From Notolepis coatsorum (Eukaryota > Chordata > Actinopteri > Aulopiformes > Paralepididae): 64,000 nt of DNA. A program made the position numbers and the translations under genes. The DNA is taken from assembly GCA_963971535.1 (NCBI GenBank), contig OZ020594.1, positions 116,285,127-116,349,126 on the forward strand. The letters are read 5' to 3'. Position 1 is the stretch's first letter. Each line of letters begins with the position of its first letter. Below are positions 1 to 9,999 of the stretch, piece after piece. Below the pieces are notes generated by a model. That model did no database searches. It was given only the letters and a program-made list of their open reading frames with translations, and was not told the origin of the DNA.

Positions 1-189
1 TCGTATCAAACACCTTTCTCCATCCTGTATTTTTAAATGTAAGCCTCTCTAAGTAGAGGGTCTCACCCAGCTCTCTCATCCACATTTCAAATGAGGGTGC
101 TGCATCAGACTTCCAGAGTCTCAAAATGAGCTTTTTAGCCAACACTGCACCTAGATATATGGGCCATTTTTCATTGTCAGAGTACCTGA

Positions 190-695
190 TGATTAACGGG
201 GCTACCGTGGACAGGGTGAGCAGCTTCAAGTACCTGGGGGTCCACATCTCAGAGGACATGACATGGTCAACACACATAGACACAGTAGTAAAGAAGGCGA
301 AACAGCGTCTCTACCACCTGAGACAGTTAAGGAAGTTCAGAGTATCGGGAAAGATACTCCAGTCCTTCTACTCAGGAGCTGTAGAGAGCATCCTGACCGG
401 AAACATCACTGCCTGGTATGGAAACAGCACGGCACAGGACAAGAAGGCCCTACAGAGAGTGGTGCGCTCAGCCGAGCGTACCACGGGTATTGCACTACCC
501 CCCCTGCAGGCTCTATACAACAAGAGGTGCAAATCCAGAGCCTGCAGGATAATGAAAGACCCTCACCACCCCAATAACAGCCTGTTTCAGCTGCTGAGGT
601 CAGGCAGACGCCTGCGAACCCCAGCTACTAGGACAGAGCGGCTTAGGCTCAGCTTCTTCCCCCAGGCCATCAGAGCCATGAACAATGAACATTGA
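190..695 (+). pseudogene. LINE reverse-transcriptase ORF, C-terminal fragment
   Basis: The open frame from 126 to 695 is chimeric. Its first ~20 codons are antisense L1, and LINE coding starts about 190 at INGATVDRVSSFKYLGVHI. It continues through LYHLRQLRKFRVSGKIL, ILTGNITAWYGNST and AERTTGIALPPLQALYNKRC to a stop at 695. This is the post-RT C-terminal region, equivalent to residues ~255-424 of the longer copy at 56457-57731. No RT catalytic motif is present, so it has no enzymatic function. Only scattered substitutions separate it from the second copy. Confidence 0.85.
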
Positions 696-1112
696 GCGCT
701 CAGAACATTGAACTGTCCACACACAAGCACACATGAACACACACACGACACGCACACTGTGCACGCTCACACACGAGCAGCCACTTAACACTTTAACATG
801 AGCGGGCACACACTCATGTCGCACACACGCACACTTATGGCCAAAGGAAAGGACACTTTAAATTAGAATAACAGGAACAGTGTATTGCACTACCAAAGCT
901 AACTAGCATGTCCCATATGCTCTGTAAATAACTATGTACAGATACCGAGATGTCACTCCATGTTACCTGTTACCTGTTACTGCACAATGTTGTTTTCTTC
1001 TTTTGATTCTATTATATGTACCACTGTATTGCACATCGTTGCGGGCAAGACCACCCGCATTTCATTGTATACCTGTATGCCGTGACAATTAAAACTCTTG
1101 ACTTGACTTGAC
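190..1112 (+). mobile_element. L2/CR1/Rex-like LINE, 3'-terminal fragment
   Basis: This is a severely 5'-truncated LINE copy: the last ~170 codons of its RT ORF, a CA-rich 3' untranslated region and a tail ending in short TTGAC repeats. It is nearly the same sequence as 57225-58145, so both copies belong to one family. It sits inside the minus-strand L1. I see no clear target duplication, as is common for this clade. The variable short-repeat tail instead of poly(A) points to the CR1/L2/Rex group, but the exact clade is an inference. Confidence 0.85.
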
Positions 1113-4100
1113 CTAGTAACATCGTCGCTATAGCCCAAAATGGCCACTAAGGGGCAGGGTTCCAACTGTTTATTAAAACCTTTTGAATAAAAGTCAAATA
1201 TATCAGACCAGAACGTGTGTAAGTTGGGACAAGACCAGAGTTGATGTGTAAGGGTACCATCTTGATTTTTCCATTTGTTACACAGTGCTGATACGCTAGG
1301 ATACGATACATCTTATTCACTTTCACCTTTGAGTAGTGCAACCTGTGACATATCACTTTAAATTGAATCAAGTTGATTCTAACATTTACAGAGCACCGGT
1401 GAATATTTGTAAGACACGTTTCCCAGAATTCCTCATTGAGGGGTATCCCCAGTTCTGACTCCCACTCAGTCGTATATCTTTCTGTGCTAACTATTACCTG
1501 ATTGAAAAGTGTCTGGTATATTTTTGACACCGCCCCTTTACTACCTGGTCTAACATTAATTATAGTTTCCAGTGCTTGATGCTGAGGAATGTCTGACCAT
1601 GTATCTACATGAGTCCTTACGAAGTTCCGTATCTGTAGATAGCGGAAAAAATGTGTTGACGGTAAATCATGTTTGACACTCAGTTGCTCGAATGATAGAA
1701 ACTGGCCCCCTTGGTACAAGTCCTTCAAGCACCCTATACCCTTCACCTTCCACTATGCAAACCATTGATCCATAGTGGATGGCTTAAAGGCATGGTTATT
1801 ACCGATTGGAGTGTCTGTATACATATTTGGAGCTTTCAAGTATGTTTTAATCTGTTTCCATACCTTCAAGGAGCTATGTACTATAAAATTCCCTTCATAT
1901 AGTGATTTGTTTATCTTGACAGGGCTATTCAAAAGGGCTAGGAGAGAGGTTCCCTGACAAGCTGCTTGCTCCATTGAGAGCCATGCAGGAGTAACCTCCT
2001 CCATGCCCTCCGTAAGGTTAGCACTTCTCCAGAAAGCCATATTGTTTAAATGTGCAGACCAGTAGTAACATCTGAAGTCTGGAAGACCAAAGCCACCCTC
2101 ATTTTTTGTTTTACATAAGTGTTTTTTGCTAATACGTGCAGCTTTATTCTGCCAAATAAAGGGGATTATAATCGAGTCTAACTTTTTAAAATACCGCTGT
2201 GGTATGAATACTGGAATTGACTGAAAGATGTATGTAAATCTCGGAAGAACCACCATTTTAATAGCGTTTACTCTCCCAACCAGTGACAGTGGGAGGGTCT
2301 TCCAAAAATCTATATTCTGTTTCAACTGTTTTATTTTTAATTTCCAATTCTCTTCAAGTAAGAGTTCAGGTTTTTTAGTAACAGTCACTCCTAGGTAAGT
2401 AAATCTATCTTTGGTAATCTTAAAGGGGACAGAGTTCAATGAGGAGCTATCCTTATTTAATTGTACTGGCATTAATTCACTTTTATCCCAATTAATTTGA
2501 AAACCTGAAAGAGAGCCAAAATAATTAAACAATTCCATAATTGGAGGAAGGGACTCCTGTGGGTTAGATACGTATAACAAAATGTCGTCTGCATACATTG
2601 ATAAATGATGCTTTTGCCCTTTAATGGAGACAGGTGATATTCTAGGATGTTGTCGAATTTTTGTAGCTAGTGTTTCTATGACTAAATCGAAAAGATAAGG
2701 AGAGCATGGATCTCCTTGCCTTGTCCCACGGTATAGTGGAAACTGAGAAGAAATATCCTGGTTAGTAACTACACTTGCTGTGGGATGAGCATACAAAATC
2801 CGTATCCAGTCAATAAATACCTTCCCGAAACCAAATGCCTCTAGGGTCACATACATATAAATTATGGCCACTCGACCTGATCGAAGGCCTTCTGAGCATC
2901 CACTGAAATCACAACGGTCTCTGTATTGTGTTTCGTATAAAGTATATTGAATAAACGTCTTAAGTTGTAATAGATATGTCTATTAGGAATAAAGCCTGTT
3001 TGATCCGGGTGCACTATCTTCTGAATGTGAGCTTTTAGCCGCTTGGCCAGAATCTTGCTAAGCAGCTTTGTTTCAATTGGAATCAGTGACACAGGTCTGT
3101 AGGATGATGGTTCTAACTCATCTCTGCCCTTTTTTTTAAATTAATTAAATATTTGCATTATACAGCGTTTGAGGTAGTCTACCATCCGATGCGGCATGTT
3201 TAAACATACGAAGCAGCAGCGGAGATAGTTCCTTAGAGTAGTGCTTGTAGAATTCTGCAGTAAAGCCATCAGGGCCAGGTGCTTTATTGTTCTGGAATTC
3301 TGTAATTGCCTCTACTATTTCTCCTATGGAGATGTCCCTTTCCAATGCAGCTTCTGCCTCGCCATCAAGCTAGGGTAGGTTTAATTCAGAGAGAAATGCC
3401 TTAATAGCATCAATGTCATGGTTGCCATTTGATGTATACAATTTTGAATAGAACTCCATAAAACGTGCGTTTATCTCTTTAGGGTCTGTAAGAACCGTCT
3501 TAATTGACGTGCCAGCAGTTTCTGAGGTTTGTCACCTATTTCAAATTGTATCTGTTTTATCATATTCAATTGCTTATTGACCTGTGCAGATAAAATAGTA
3601 TTGTACTCATCTCTTTGAGAGACTATAGAATTCAGGATGTCGGGATCCGCAGAGACCCTGTACAGGTGTTCTAGTTGAGACACAGAATCATCCAACTCCA
3701 CTAGTCTTTTTGACATTTGTTTTCTCCTACCTGCCACGTATGATATGATGCTACCTCTAAGCACTGCCTTGATAGCTTCCCACAGTGTTGAGTCATCCAC
3801 ATCCCCTGTATCATTTGTGGCTATAATTTCAGGTAGCCTAGCTGACATGTATTTTAAGAAACTCTTCTCTTTTAAGATTGTGTTGTCAAATCTCCAGGTG
3901 CGTTCATTTCTATGTCTAGTGAACCTAACATCCAGTGACATGGGAGCATGATCACTTATCAGGATAGTATGGTATTGTGTGGACACAACACTGGATATCA
4001 GTTTAGAGTCTATCAGCATGAAATCAATCCTAGAATAGGATTTATGCACTGGAGAGAAAAAAGAGTAGTCTCTGTTGGTAGGATTGCGTAGCCTCCATAT

Positions 4101-5001
4101 GTCAACCAGATTTAGATTGTGCATTGGCACTTTTTAACACCTCACTGGCTTTGCTGTTCACGGATACCTTTGATGACTTTTTATCCAACACAGGGTCAAT
4201 TATACAATTGAAGTCGCCACCCAATATAATATTTGTATTACCGACGGAAGGAGGAATTCTATTCAGAACTGTCTCAAAAAAATGTGGATCATCAAAATTT
4301 GGACCATACACGTTTATCAATGTTACAGGAACACAATTAAGTGTCCCTGATACAATTACAAATCTACCATTCGGATCCGCGATTGTGCACACATGATCAA
4401 ACGACACACCCCTCTTGATAATAATAGCGACCCCTCTGGCCCTGGCCCCGAAGTTTGATTGAAATATTTGTGATCCCCATCCCATGCGTAACTTGTTCCT
4501 GGCTATATTCTTAATATGTGTCTCTTGAAGATATATAACATCAGCTTTCAGGCTTTTTAAATGAGCCATTACCTTACCTCTTTTAACTGGGTGATTTAGA
4601 CCTCTTACATTCCAGCTTACAATCCTTGTACTATCCCCATTGTTATTTACTGACATGACATATTATCCATGATCATGTGACAAAGCAAAGTGTTGTATAC
4701 ATTCCGCCGTTAGAAATAAAAAATAAAAAATAAAAATAATATGTACTGCCGCAGACTAACATGAAAAACACTACGCTGTCCTCCGGGGCCCTCTTTACCT
4801 CCCTCCAGTCCCCTCTGCGAACAAACACCTCTAAGTCTAAATACCTTAAGAGCTAGTAAACATACCATGATAGTCTGTGTATGCAATCGTCTCCACCTGT
4901 CCAACAAAAACAAATGAGAAGTAGGTAGGATGGGCACAATGAGCCGCTGTAACTCGTGAGTGATCACGTATTGAAGCGGTCGTCTGTACCGTCGGGTTGG
5001 A

Positions 5002-5470
5002 TTAACGCGGCACTTTGTTGTCGTCTAGGAACTTCTCCGCGTCCTTCGGGTCGTTGAACGTGCGCTTGTTTTTGCCAACCGATACCACGAACGTCGCTGG
5101 GTGTCGGAATCCGCATCTCACCTCCGCAGTCTTGCATCTGGTCCTGATATTGTCGAATCGCTTCCGTAGCTTCAACACTGCCGGTCCCAGGTCCGGGAAA
5201 ATGTAGATACGCGTTCCCTCATGTTGTAAGGGGAACTTTTGTGTTGCAAGCCTCAGAATGCGCTCCTTCACTGAATCATGGTGGATCCGTGCTATAATTT
5301 GGCGTGGAGTGCCATCTGTTGCCGTCTTCATATTGACCCGATATGCTCGGTCGATTTTAACAGGCTTGTTGTTGAAGTTCTCATCTCCCAGCAATGTTGT
5401 TATAAGTTTTGCAATAAAGTCTGTATGATTGCCCTTTTCCGTGCCCTCTTTTACACCTACAGATACAGCC
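5002..5470 (-). pseudogene. L1 ORF1 (RNA-binding chaperone) C-terminal part
   Basis: L1 ORF1p binds the element RNA as a trimer. The visible part spans the RRM-like and C-terminal domains: VGVKEGTEKG, then KIDRAYRV, RQIIARIHHDSVKERILR, and a C-terminal module ending in FLDDNKVPR. The N-terminal coiled coil that should precede VGVKEG is absent. The residues upstream of 5470 do not look like ORF1, so the L1 breaks off here. The readable frame is about 155-178 codons against roughly 300 or more for a full ORF1. It stops at 5002, about 345 bp before the ORF2 start. Confidence 0.8.
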
Positions 5471-6226
5471 GGGAAAAGTCCTGGTACAGCTGTTTGCTGG
5501 CCGGTTTGACGTCGTTTTGGTGTGGTTAATGTTAACAATGACCAGCGGGGGCGCTCTCATACAGCTGGTGACAACGTGCTGGACGAGCTCCGCCCTCCCT
5601 CTGCAAACTGAGAGAGAAGCAGAGGAAGTAAATATTGCGTCTCGTCTGTCGGCAGTGGATTTAGCTCTCAATCGGTAAGCTCTTAATTTATATACATTAC
5701 TATTGAAATGCATTTTTACTTAACTTTACAGCATTATTCAAACGTGATAGGAAGTTATGAGTCATCAGCCGTTTATATGCAGTCCGTTTTGCCTACAGAT
5801 TATACATGGCAAATGCCGCAAATGGTGTAGCCAGCCAGCTCGCATACAGTAGACTAACGTTACGTAACTTTCTCAGATAGCAATCTAACATTACGTTAGT
5901 GGAAATCAAACAACTCTAACCCAATACTAATAAGTTGTTTCACATTCTTGTTGGGTGTTACACTATGAATGACACTCCGATCAGCGTATGTGGCTACTGA
6001 GGCTAACGCGGTTATTGGTAATCAATAGGGATGTCCCGAGAGAGAATGAGAGCGAATGGACTAAATGCACTGTGTTCTGACCACATGTTTTGGCTAAAAT
6101 ATATAGTATTGTATTGTATGTATAGTATTGTATCATGCCTCGTTTTATAAAATGTCCTTTGGGCGCAAGCGTGTTTTTTTTCTTTTTTTTTAAGTCGCCG
6201 TTTTTATTATGAAATTCGTGGCTCTG
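5471..6226. other. Unassigned sequence upstream of L1 truncation
   Basis: I recognise no gene here. The sequence is AT-rich after about 5690. A hAT-like terminal motif (TAGGGATGTCCCGAG, from about 6028) resembles the ends of the small element at 46760-46958, but no partner terminus was found nearby. A GTAAGC splice-donor-like site occurs at about 5672, without a supporting coding exon. Confidence 0.4.
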
Positions 6227-6236
6227 TGCCTCACTT

Positions 6237-6422
6237 GTGTTCAACTTGACCGACCACTGCCCGTGTCTGAGACCATACCATTTGCATCGATTCCCTGGCC
6301 GTGCAGACGAGCAAGATATTCGCCAGAAGTGGATTAAGAATACCAACCGAAAGGACTTTGTTCCCACTAAAAACAGCACAGTAGGTTTTGTCAGTCGACA
6401 ATCGCACAATGGCAAATGTTAG
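6237..6422 (+). pseudogene. THAP zinc-finger domain-like fragment
   Basis: The frame reads CPCLRPYHLHRFPGRADE, then IRQKWIKNTNRKDFVPTKNS. This matches the body of a THAP DNA-binding domain: a C..C pair, an HRFP motif, an invariant W and the RKDFVPTKxS stretch that normally precedes VCSxHF. The closing Cys-x2-His is not readable; the frame continues VGFVSRQSHNG instead, so the fold would lack its last zinc ligands. It may be a decayed exon of a THAP gene or of a THAP-bearing transposon. It is on the opposite strand and distinct from the THAP gene remnant at 10.2-11.6 kb. Confidence 0.5.
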
Positions 6423-6486
6423 CATACAGCTGCCTAGCCTAGCCAGAGCGTCTAGCCTTAACATGGTGAAAACACGTCTTTAAGCT

Positions 6487-6722
6487 ATTATATTGTACCC
6501 ATTCTGCAATCTGTTAATAAAGTTTTCAATCGATCAATCACTAGCTAGCTATAGCTAACGTTACTCAACGATATATTGATTGATTGAAAACTTTAACAGA
6601 TTGCAGAATGGGTACAATACAGACCAGAGAAAGACTTTCGTCTTGTTTACATCAGGGTCCCCCATTTTAAATTCATTGATTGATTGATTGAAACGTGTAT
6701 TAACAGATTGCAGAATGGGTAC
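6487..6722. repeat. Cluster of three LINE/SINE-like 3' tails (TGATTGATTG type)
   Basis: Three copies of a dispersed tail are packed together: 6487-6540 on plus (CCCATTCTGCAATCTGTTAA then TCAATC repeats), 6573-6675 on minus and 6676-6722 on minus. The shared core includes AGACTTTCGTCTTGTTTAC, CATCAGGGTCCCCCATTTT and TGCAGAATGGGTAC. The same tail recurs at 54886-55027 and 63512-63665 and twice inside each hAT copy of the satellite array. The opposed orientation of the first and second copies suggests separate insertions. Confidence 0.65.
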
Positions 6723-6737
6723 AGACCGTTTCTAAAA

Positions 6738-6912
6738 GAGAATATATACATTTGTTCTGTGTGTGTTCTGTCCTGTATACTTCCATAGTAAATCTTCCAT
6801 GTTCTGTGTGTTCTGTCCTACTTCCATAGTAAATCTTCCATGTTCTGTGTGTGTTCTGTCCTACTTCCGTAGTAAATCTTCCATGTTCTGTGTGTATTCT
6901 GTCCCACTTCAG
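6738..6912 (+). repeat. Short tandem repeat derived from a splice acceptor
   Basis: About four imperfect copies of a ~45-bp unit (core CTGTCCTACTTCCATAGTAA, then TCTTCCATGTTCTGTG) lie head to tail and end at the elovl6-like exon. The unit resembles the intron-exon boundary itself: CTGTCCCACTTCAG, then GAGCAAGTCCTTCATGTTCTGCG. The array therefore looks like degenerate duplications of the acceptor and the first exon bases. Confidence 0.55.
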
Positions 6913-7017
6913 GAGCAAGTCCTTCATGTTCTGCGACCTGTATGCCGCCATCATATTCGGCGGGCAGTACTTCATGAGGGAGAGGCCCAAGCTGAACCTG
7001 CAGAGGCCGATGGTGCT
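6913..7017 (+). CDS. elovl6: elovl6-like coding exon (fatty-acid elongase), single exon
   Basis: ELOVL6 is an endoplasmic-reticulum membrane condensing enzyme that elongates C12-C16 saturated and monounsaturated acyl-CoAs. The exon encodes SKSFMFCDLYAAIIFGGQYF, then MRERPKLNLQRPMVL. This matches the first transmembrane region and following loop of ELOVL6 (family pattern KSFLF..LYAAFIFGG). It is bounded by an acceptor (CCCACTTCAG at 6903-6912) and a GTGAGC donor at 7018. The 105 bp fit phase 2 in and phase 2 out. No other elovl6 exon, including the catalytic HxxHH exon, is seen in the window. It is either one exon of a gene with very long introns or an isolated copy. The open frame and intact splice sites favour recent or ongoing function, which the sequence cannot prove. 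Confidence 0.72.
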
Positions 7018-7485
7018 GTGAGCCACACGCCGGGACCGAACAAGATTTAAATTGTAGCTATTCCCCTAATCTGTTAGCAATTTTAGTATATAAACCAAAC
7101 TTAGGTGTGAGGTTAAAATCTTTCTCCGTTTAAACAAACAGGACTCACAACAGAGCAGAAAACTGTCTTGAGTCTGATCTCTATTGTTAAACCTACATGT
7201 ATGGGATCCAAGCCTGCTTGATTAATAACAAACACATCTTTCTATAATGTTGTGATAGAGCCTGCACAAGTATTATCTGTTCCAAGGTGATGGAGCCTAC
7301 GGTAGTAAAGATGTAAAGAGTCTGCGGACAGTGTCTGGTTTTAATGTACTAATGGACTGATGGTCATTGTGTTTATGTTTGTGTACTTGTGCATGTGATT
7401 GTGTGTGTGTGTGTGTACTTATGTGCTCCAGCTCCTATCATATGTATTGTACTAATAATAGTGTTTACGTTCGATGTGTCCATAT
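7018..7485. other. Non-coding sequence between two host-exon fragments
   Basis: This stretch would be intron 3' of the elovl6-like exon. It contains a short (TG)n run at about 7401-7416. I see no coding exon or element termini. Confidence 0.4.
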
Positions 7486-7497
7486 CTGGCTGCCAAG

Positions 7498-7608
7498 AGG
7501 TGCGAGGAGCTGGAGGCTCAGCTGAAGGAGAAGGAGAACACAGAGCTGCTGCGGGACCTGGAGCAGAAGAACGCCATGATCTCGGTCCTGGAGAGCAGCA
7601 TCAAGGAC
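7498..7608 (+). pseudogene. ccdc92: ccdc92-like coiled-coil exon, truncated
   Basis: The frame reads KRCEELEAQLKEKENTELLR, then DLEQKNAMISVLESSIKD. This matches the coiled-coil segment of CCDC92 (family pattern KRCEELEAQLK..E, LEQKNAMI.VLE..IK), a centriole-associated coiled-coil protein. An acceptor may end at 7497 (GCTGCCAAG), although the frame is also open upstream. In the family the helix continues with a charged stretch. Here the match ends at 7608 and the next codons are ATA TAA, where the sequence becomes the palindrome repeat that follows. No splice donor lies at the break, so the exon appears cut by an insertion or rearrangement. It lies 480 bp from an exon of an unrelated gene. Confidence 0.7.
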
Positions 7609-8208
7609 ATATAAACTGTACATTGGAAGAGGTCTACAAATATACAGCATTGTTGGGGGGGGGGCTCTCTCGCATATAGTAATAATAGAGTATATACATT
7701 TGAGGGGGAATAAACTGTACATATACAGCACTGTTTGTGATACAAAAATAGTAGAGTACATTAACCTGGCACACAACATACTTGTTCACATGTCATTTTT
7801 CTTTCACTCTAAAGGAAATATGTCTCACATACAGTAGACCCCCCAGTAGCCTACTTTGTGGAGACGAAGATGATGAGTACCAGTCTTCTCCTCAGACATA
7901 TAAACTGTACATTGGAAGAGGTCTACAAATATACAGCACTGTTTGTGATACAAAAATAGTATATAGTAATAATAGAGTATATACATTTGAGGGGGAATAA
8001 ACTGTACTTTAGAGTGAAAGAAAAATGACATGTGAACAAGTATGTTGTGTGCCAGGTTAATGTACTCTACTATTTTTGTATCACAAACAGTGCTGTATAT
8101 GTACAGTTTATTATATATATATATTATATTATATTATTTATGTATATACTCTATTATTACTATATGCGAGAGAGCCCCCCCCCCCCCCAACAGTGCTGTA
8201 TATTTGTA
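7609..8208. repeat. Large imperfect palindrome with an internal direct copy
   Basis: Arms at 7635-7814 and 8007-8208 are inverted copies of each other. They are nearly exact over the inner ~105 bp and looser outside, where the right arm has an AT-rich insertion. The loop of about 190 bp holds another partial direct copy (about 7893-8006) starting GACATATAAACTGTACATTG, as at 7606. G10 and C14 runs mark the equivalent outer positions. Related sequence (ACAGTACTGT, TTTGTGATAC) forms a second palindrome at 54535-54880, so this is probably a foldback-type repeat family. Confidence 0.75.
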
Positions 8209-8335
8209 CTACGACTATGCTTGCACCTCATGGTACCAAAGCACCTCAAAGGCGCTAAAAACAAGATTACAAACATCACAAAACAAACTGGTCAGACTTC
8301 TACTTGACCTTACCCCTAGAACCCACCTCACATTC
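8209..8335 (+). pseudogene. LINE reverse-transcriptase C-terminal fragment
   Basis: One frame reads YDYACTSWYQSTSKALKTRL, then QTSQNKLVRLLLDLTPRTHL. This is the typical post-RT region of fish Jockey/CR1-group LINEs (family pattern DYACSSWY, QNK.VR..L.L.PR.H). The fragment starts at the edge of the palindrome and runs into a common interspersed repeat. No catalytic motif is present. Confidence 0.6.
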
Positions 8336-8465
8336 ACTCACAGACGGCAGAGGTGCCAACCTGCTCATCAGGAGCAATTGGGGGTTAAGCGTCTTGCTCA
8401 AGGACACTTTGACACGCTGCCGGGAACATTGGTGGCTGCAACCCCCACACCATTGAAATGCTAAT
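8336..8465. repeat. Fish interspersed repeat (TTGCTCAAGGACAC type)
   Basis: The string GGGTTAAGCGTCTTGCTCAA, then GGACACTTTGACAC, is a motif I know from many teleost intergenic regions, where it is part of a SINE-like repeat. Boundaries are not visible and the tRNA-like promoter boxes are not clear here. Confidence 0.35.
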
Positions 8466-8484
8466 TGTCCAGCACCTAGTATTT

Positions 8485-8925
8485 ACTACTCTCATGATGG
8501 AAGCAGGCTACTCTCTCATGATAGAAGCAGGCTACTCTCATGATGAAAGCAGGCTACTCTCTCATGATAGAAGCAGGCTACTCTCATGATGGAAGCAGGC
8601 TACTCTCTCATGATAGAAGCAGGCTACTCTCATGATGGAAGCAGGCTACTCTCTCATGATAGAAGCAGGCTACTCTCATAATGGAAGCAGGCTACTCTCA
8701 TGATAGAAGCAGGCTACACTCTCATGATGGAAGCAGGCTACTCTCATGATGGAAGCAGGCTACTGTCATGATGGAAGCAGGCTACTCTCTCATGATAGAA
8801 GCAGGCTACTCTCTCATGATAGAAGCAGGCTACTCTCATGATGGAAGCAGGCTACTCTCATGATGGAAGCAGGCTACTCTCATGATGGAAGCAGATGGAA
8901 TCATGAGAGAGTAGCCTGCTTCTAA
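8485..8925. repeat. 22-24-bp minisatellite with a terminal inverted unit
   Basis: Roughly 18 head-to-tail copies of CTCTCATGATGGAAGCAGGC plus TA alternate with a variant carrying an extra CT and GATAGAAG. The two variants occur in recurring pairs, suggesting amplification of a two-unit block. At 8900-8922 the sequence turns over: CATGAGAGAGTAGCCTGCTT is the reverse complement of the unit. Confidence 0.85.
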
Positions 8926-9119
8926 CAAACATAATTATGTATTGTGTGCAGACACTTTCTTTGTTAGGCAGACATCTGCAGAGGGCATCTGCCTTTTTTT
9001 AATATTAATATTTTTCTGTTTCCCCAGATGCTCAACCCTGGACCACACAACAGATATATTCTAGGCCTAATCCAACCCTAGCCTGAGGGTTATATAGTAA
9101 TCATGAAAGGGACGACTCA
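8926..9119. other. Unassigned spacer
   Basis: It contains a good acceptor-like tract (TTTTTCTGTTTCCCCAG near 9027), followed by a short open stretch with no recognisable protein. Confidence 0.3.
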
Positions 9120-9612
9120 CACAGCTCTCTACTCTCTGGGCCATGGACTGGACACCCCTCCACTGTACTAGTTACACATTACACACATACAAATGACAAT
9201 AACACTATGTAACAACCATCAAATGCACTCACAGCACACACATCCACACGCACACACTCACTTTAAACAAACAACTGACTGCAGCACCCACTTTAGAACA
9301 CCTAAACAGACTTTATATTTATTGGCAAAGAATTTGCACTACAACCCATACCTCATTACACCTTACTGTAAATTGTACCTAAATTGTACCTCATCCCATT
9401 TCTGCATTGTACTGTATAGTATATTGTATTGTAACTCAGTTACTTTTCTACTCTGCATTGTATGTATATATTGAACACTTGTCTACGTACTTGACTATTT
9501 TATACTTATCTATTTTTATCTAGCACAATCTCTGGAGCAAAACAGAAAGAAGCATTTTATATAAAAGTATTCTGTACTTCTGTATGACAACTAATAAAGA
9601 AACTTGAACATC
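9120..9612 (+). repeat. Probable LINE 3' untranslated region
   Basis: The CA-rich start, the repeated CACTTTAAAC and ATTGTAC-type phrases and the ending TGACAACTAATAAAGAAACT (then TGAAC) resemble the layout of the L2-like 3' UTRs at 720-1112 and 57732-58145. There is no direct identity. No coding region is attached. Confidence 0.4.
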
Positions 9613-9993
9613 AAAAAATCAACATTCTGTTCTCTATTCCAGGCTAGATCTGACCTTGACTCATGTTACAGGATTAATACACATTTTCTTACACCCATAT
9701 TGCTAGTTTTCACCTGAAGGGCAAATTACAGGGCCAGTCCAGTAAAAAAATACATTAATCATGTATCATTATGTTTAAAATAAATTGCATTTTGGTACAA
9801 ACCTTTTGTGTTTGTCAACTTTGCCTTCCTGTGGGCTATGTTATGTATATGAGCAAATTGCATATAGCATTCTCTTTGGTAGCATTCATTCTGTGTTTAT
9901 TGTGTCATACTGGGGAATAATATTAATATTATTATGTCCTATTGGGGACACAATTTTAAATTCTGAGCAATTCAATCTTTTTTTTTATAGAGC
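9613..9993. other. Unassigned AT-rich sequence
   Basis: I see no gene, terminus or tandem repeat that I can name. Confidence 0.3.
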
Positions 9994-9999
9994 TCATCT

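Larger units (their letters stand above)
1..4656 (-). pseudogene. L1 ORF2 (endonuclease-reverse transcriptase), broken
   Basis: ORF2p nicks target DNA and reverse-transcribes the element RNA at the nick. The APE-type endonuclease begins at 4656 (RIVSWNVRGLNHP, LQETH near the start, then GGDFN) and continues in another frame from about 4130 (SRIDFML, ISDHAP). That gives a frameshift near 4110-4130. The RT follows: NNKAPGPDGF (about 3300-3250), DQTGFIPNRH (about 3010), DAQKAFDQVEW (about 2880), RGTRQGDPCSP (about 2720) and the catalytic YADD at 2584-2595. The C-terminal part runs on through 1753 and 1147 to the interrupted end at 1-185. In-frame stops (for example near 3370) and several frame changes show no function. 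It lies downstream of ORF1 on the same strand, the normal L1 order. Confidence 0.88.
1..5470 (-). mobile_element. L1-clade non-LTR retrotransposon, decayed and 5'-truncated
   Basis: Read on the minus strand, the region carries an L1 ORF1 C-terminal part (5470 down to 5002) followed by ORF2 endonuclease, reverse transcriptase and C-terminal segments down to base 1, where it leaves the window. Homology to ORF1 stops near 5470 within the RRM-like domain, so the copy is 5'-truncated, as is usual for L1. Frameshifts and stops show that it is dead. An unrelated LINE 3' fragment at 190-1112 interrupts it, and the L1 reading resumes on both sides (ending ..LVAILGYSDDVT on one side and starting RYSDNEKWP on the other). 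Confidence 0.88.

Noticed and set aside
263..577. 104-codon ORF overlapping the L2-like fragment (also at 57299-57613)
   Set aside because: It is an alternative-frame shadow of the true LINE RT frame. It recurs only because the LINE sequence recurs.
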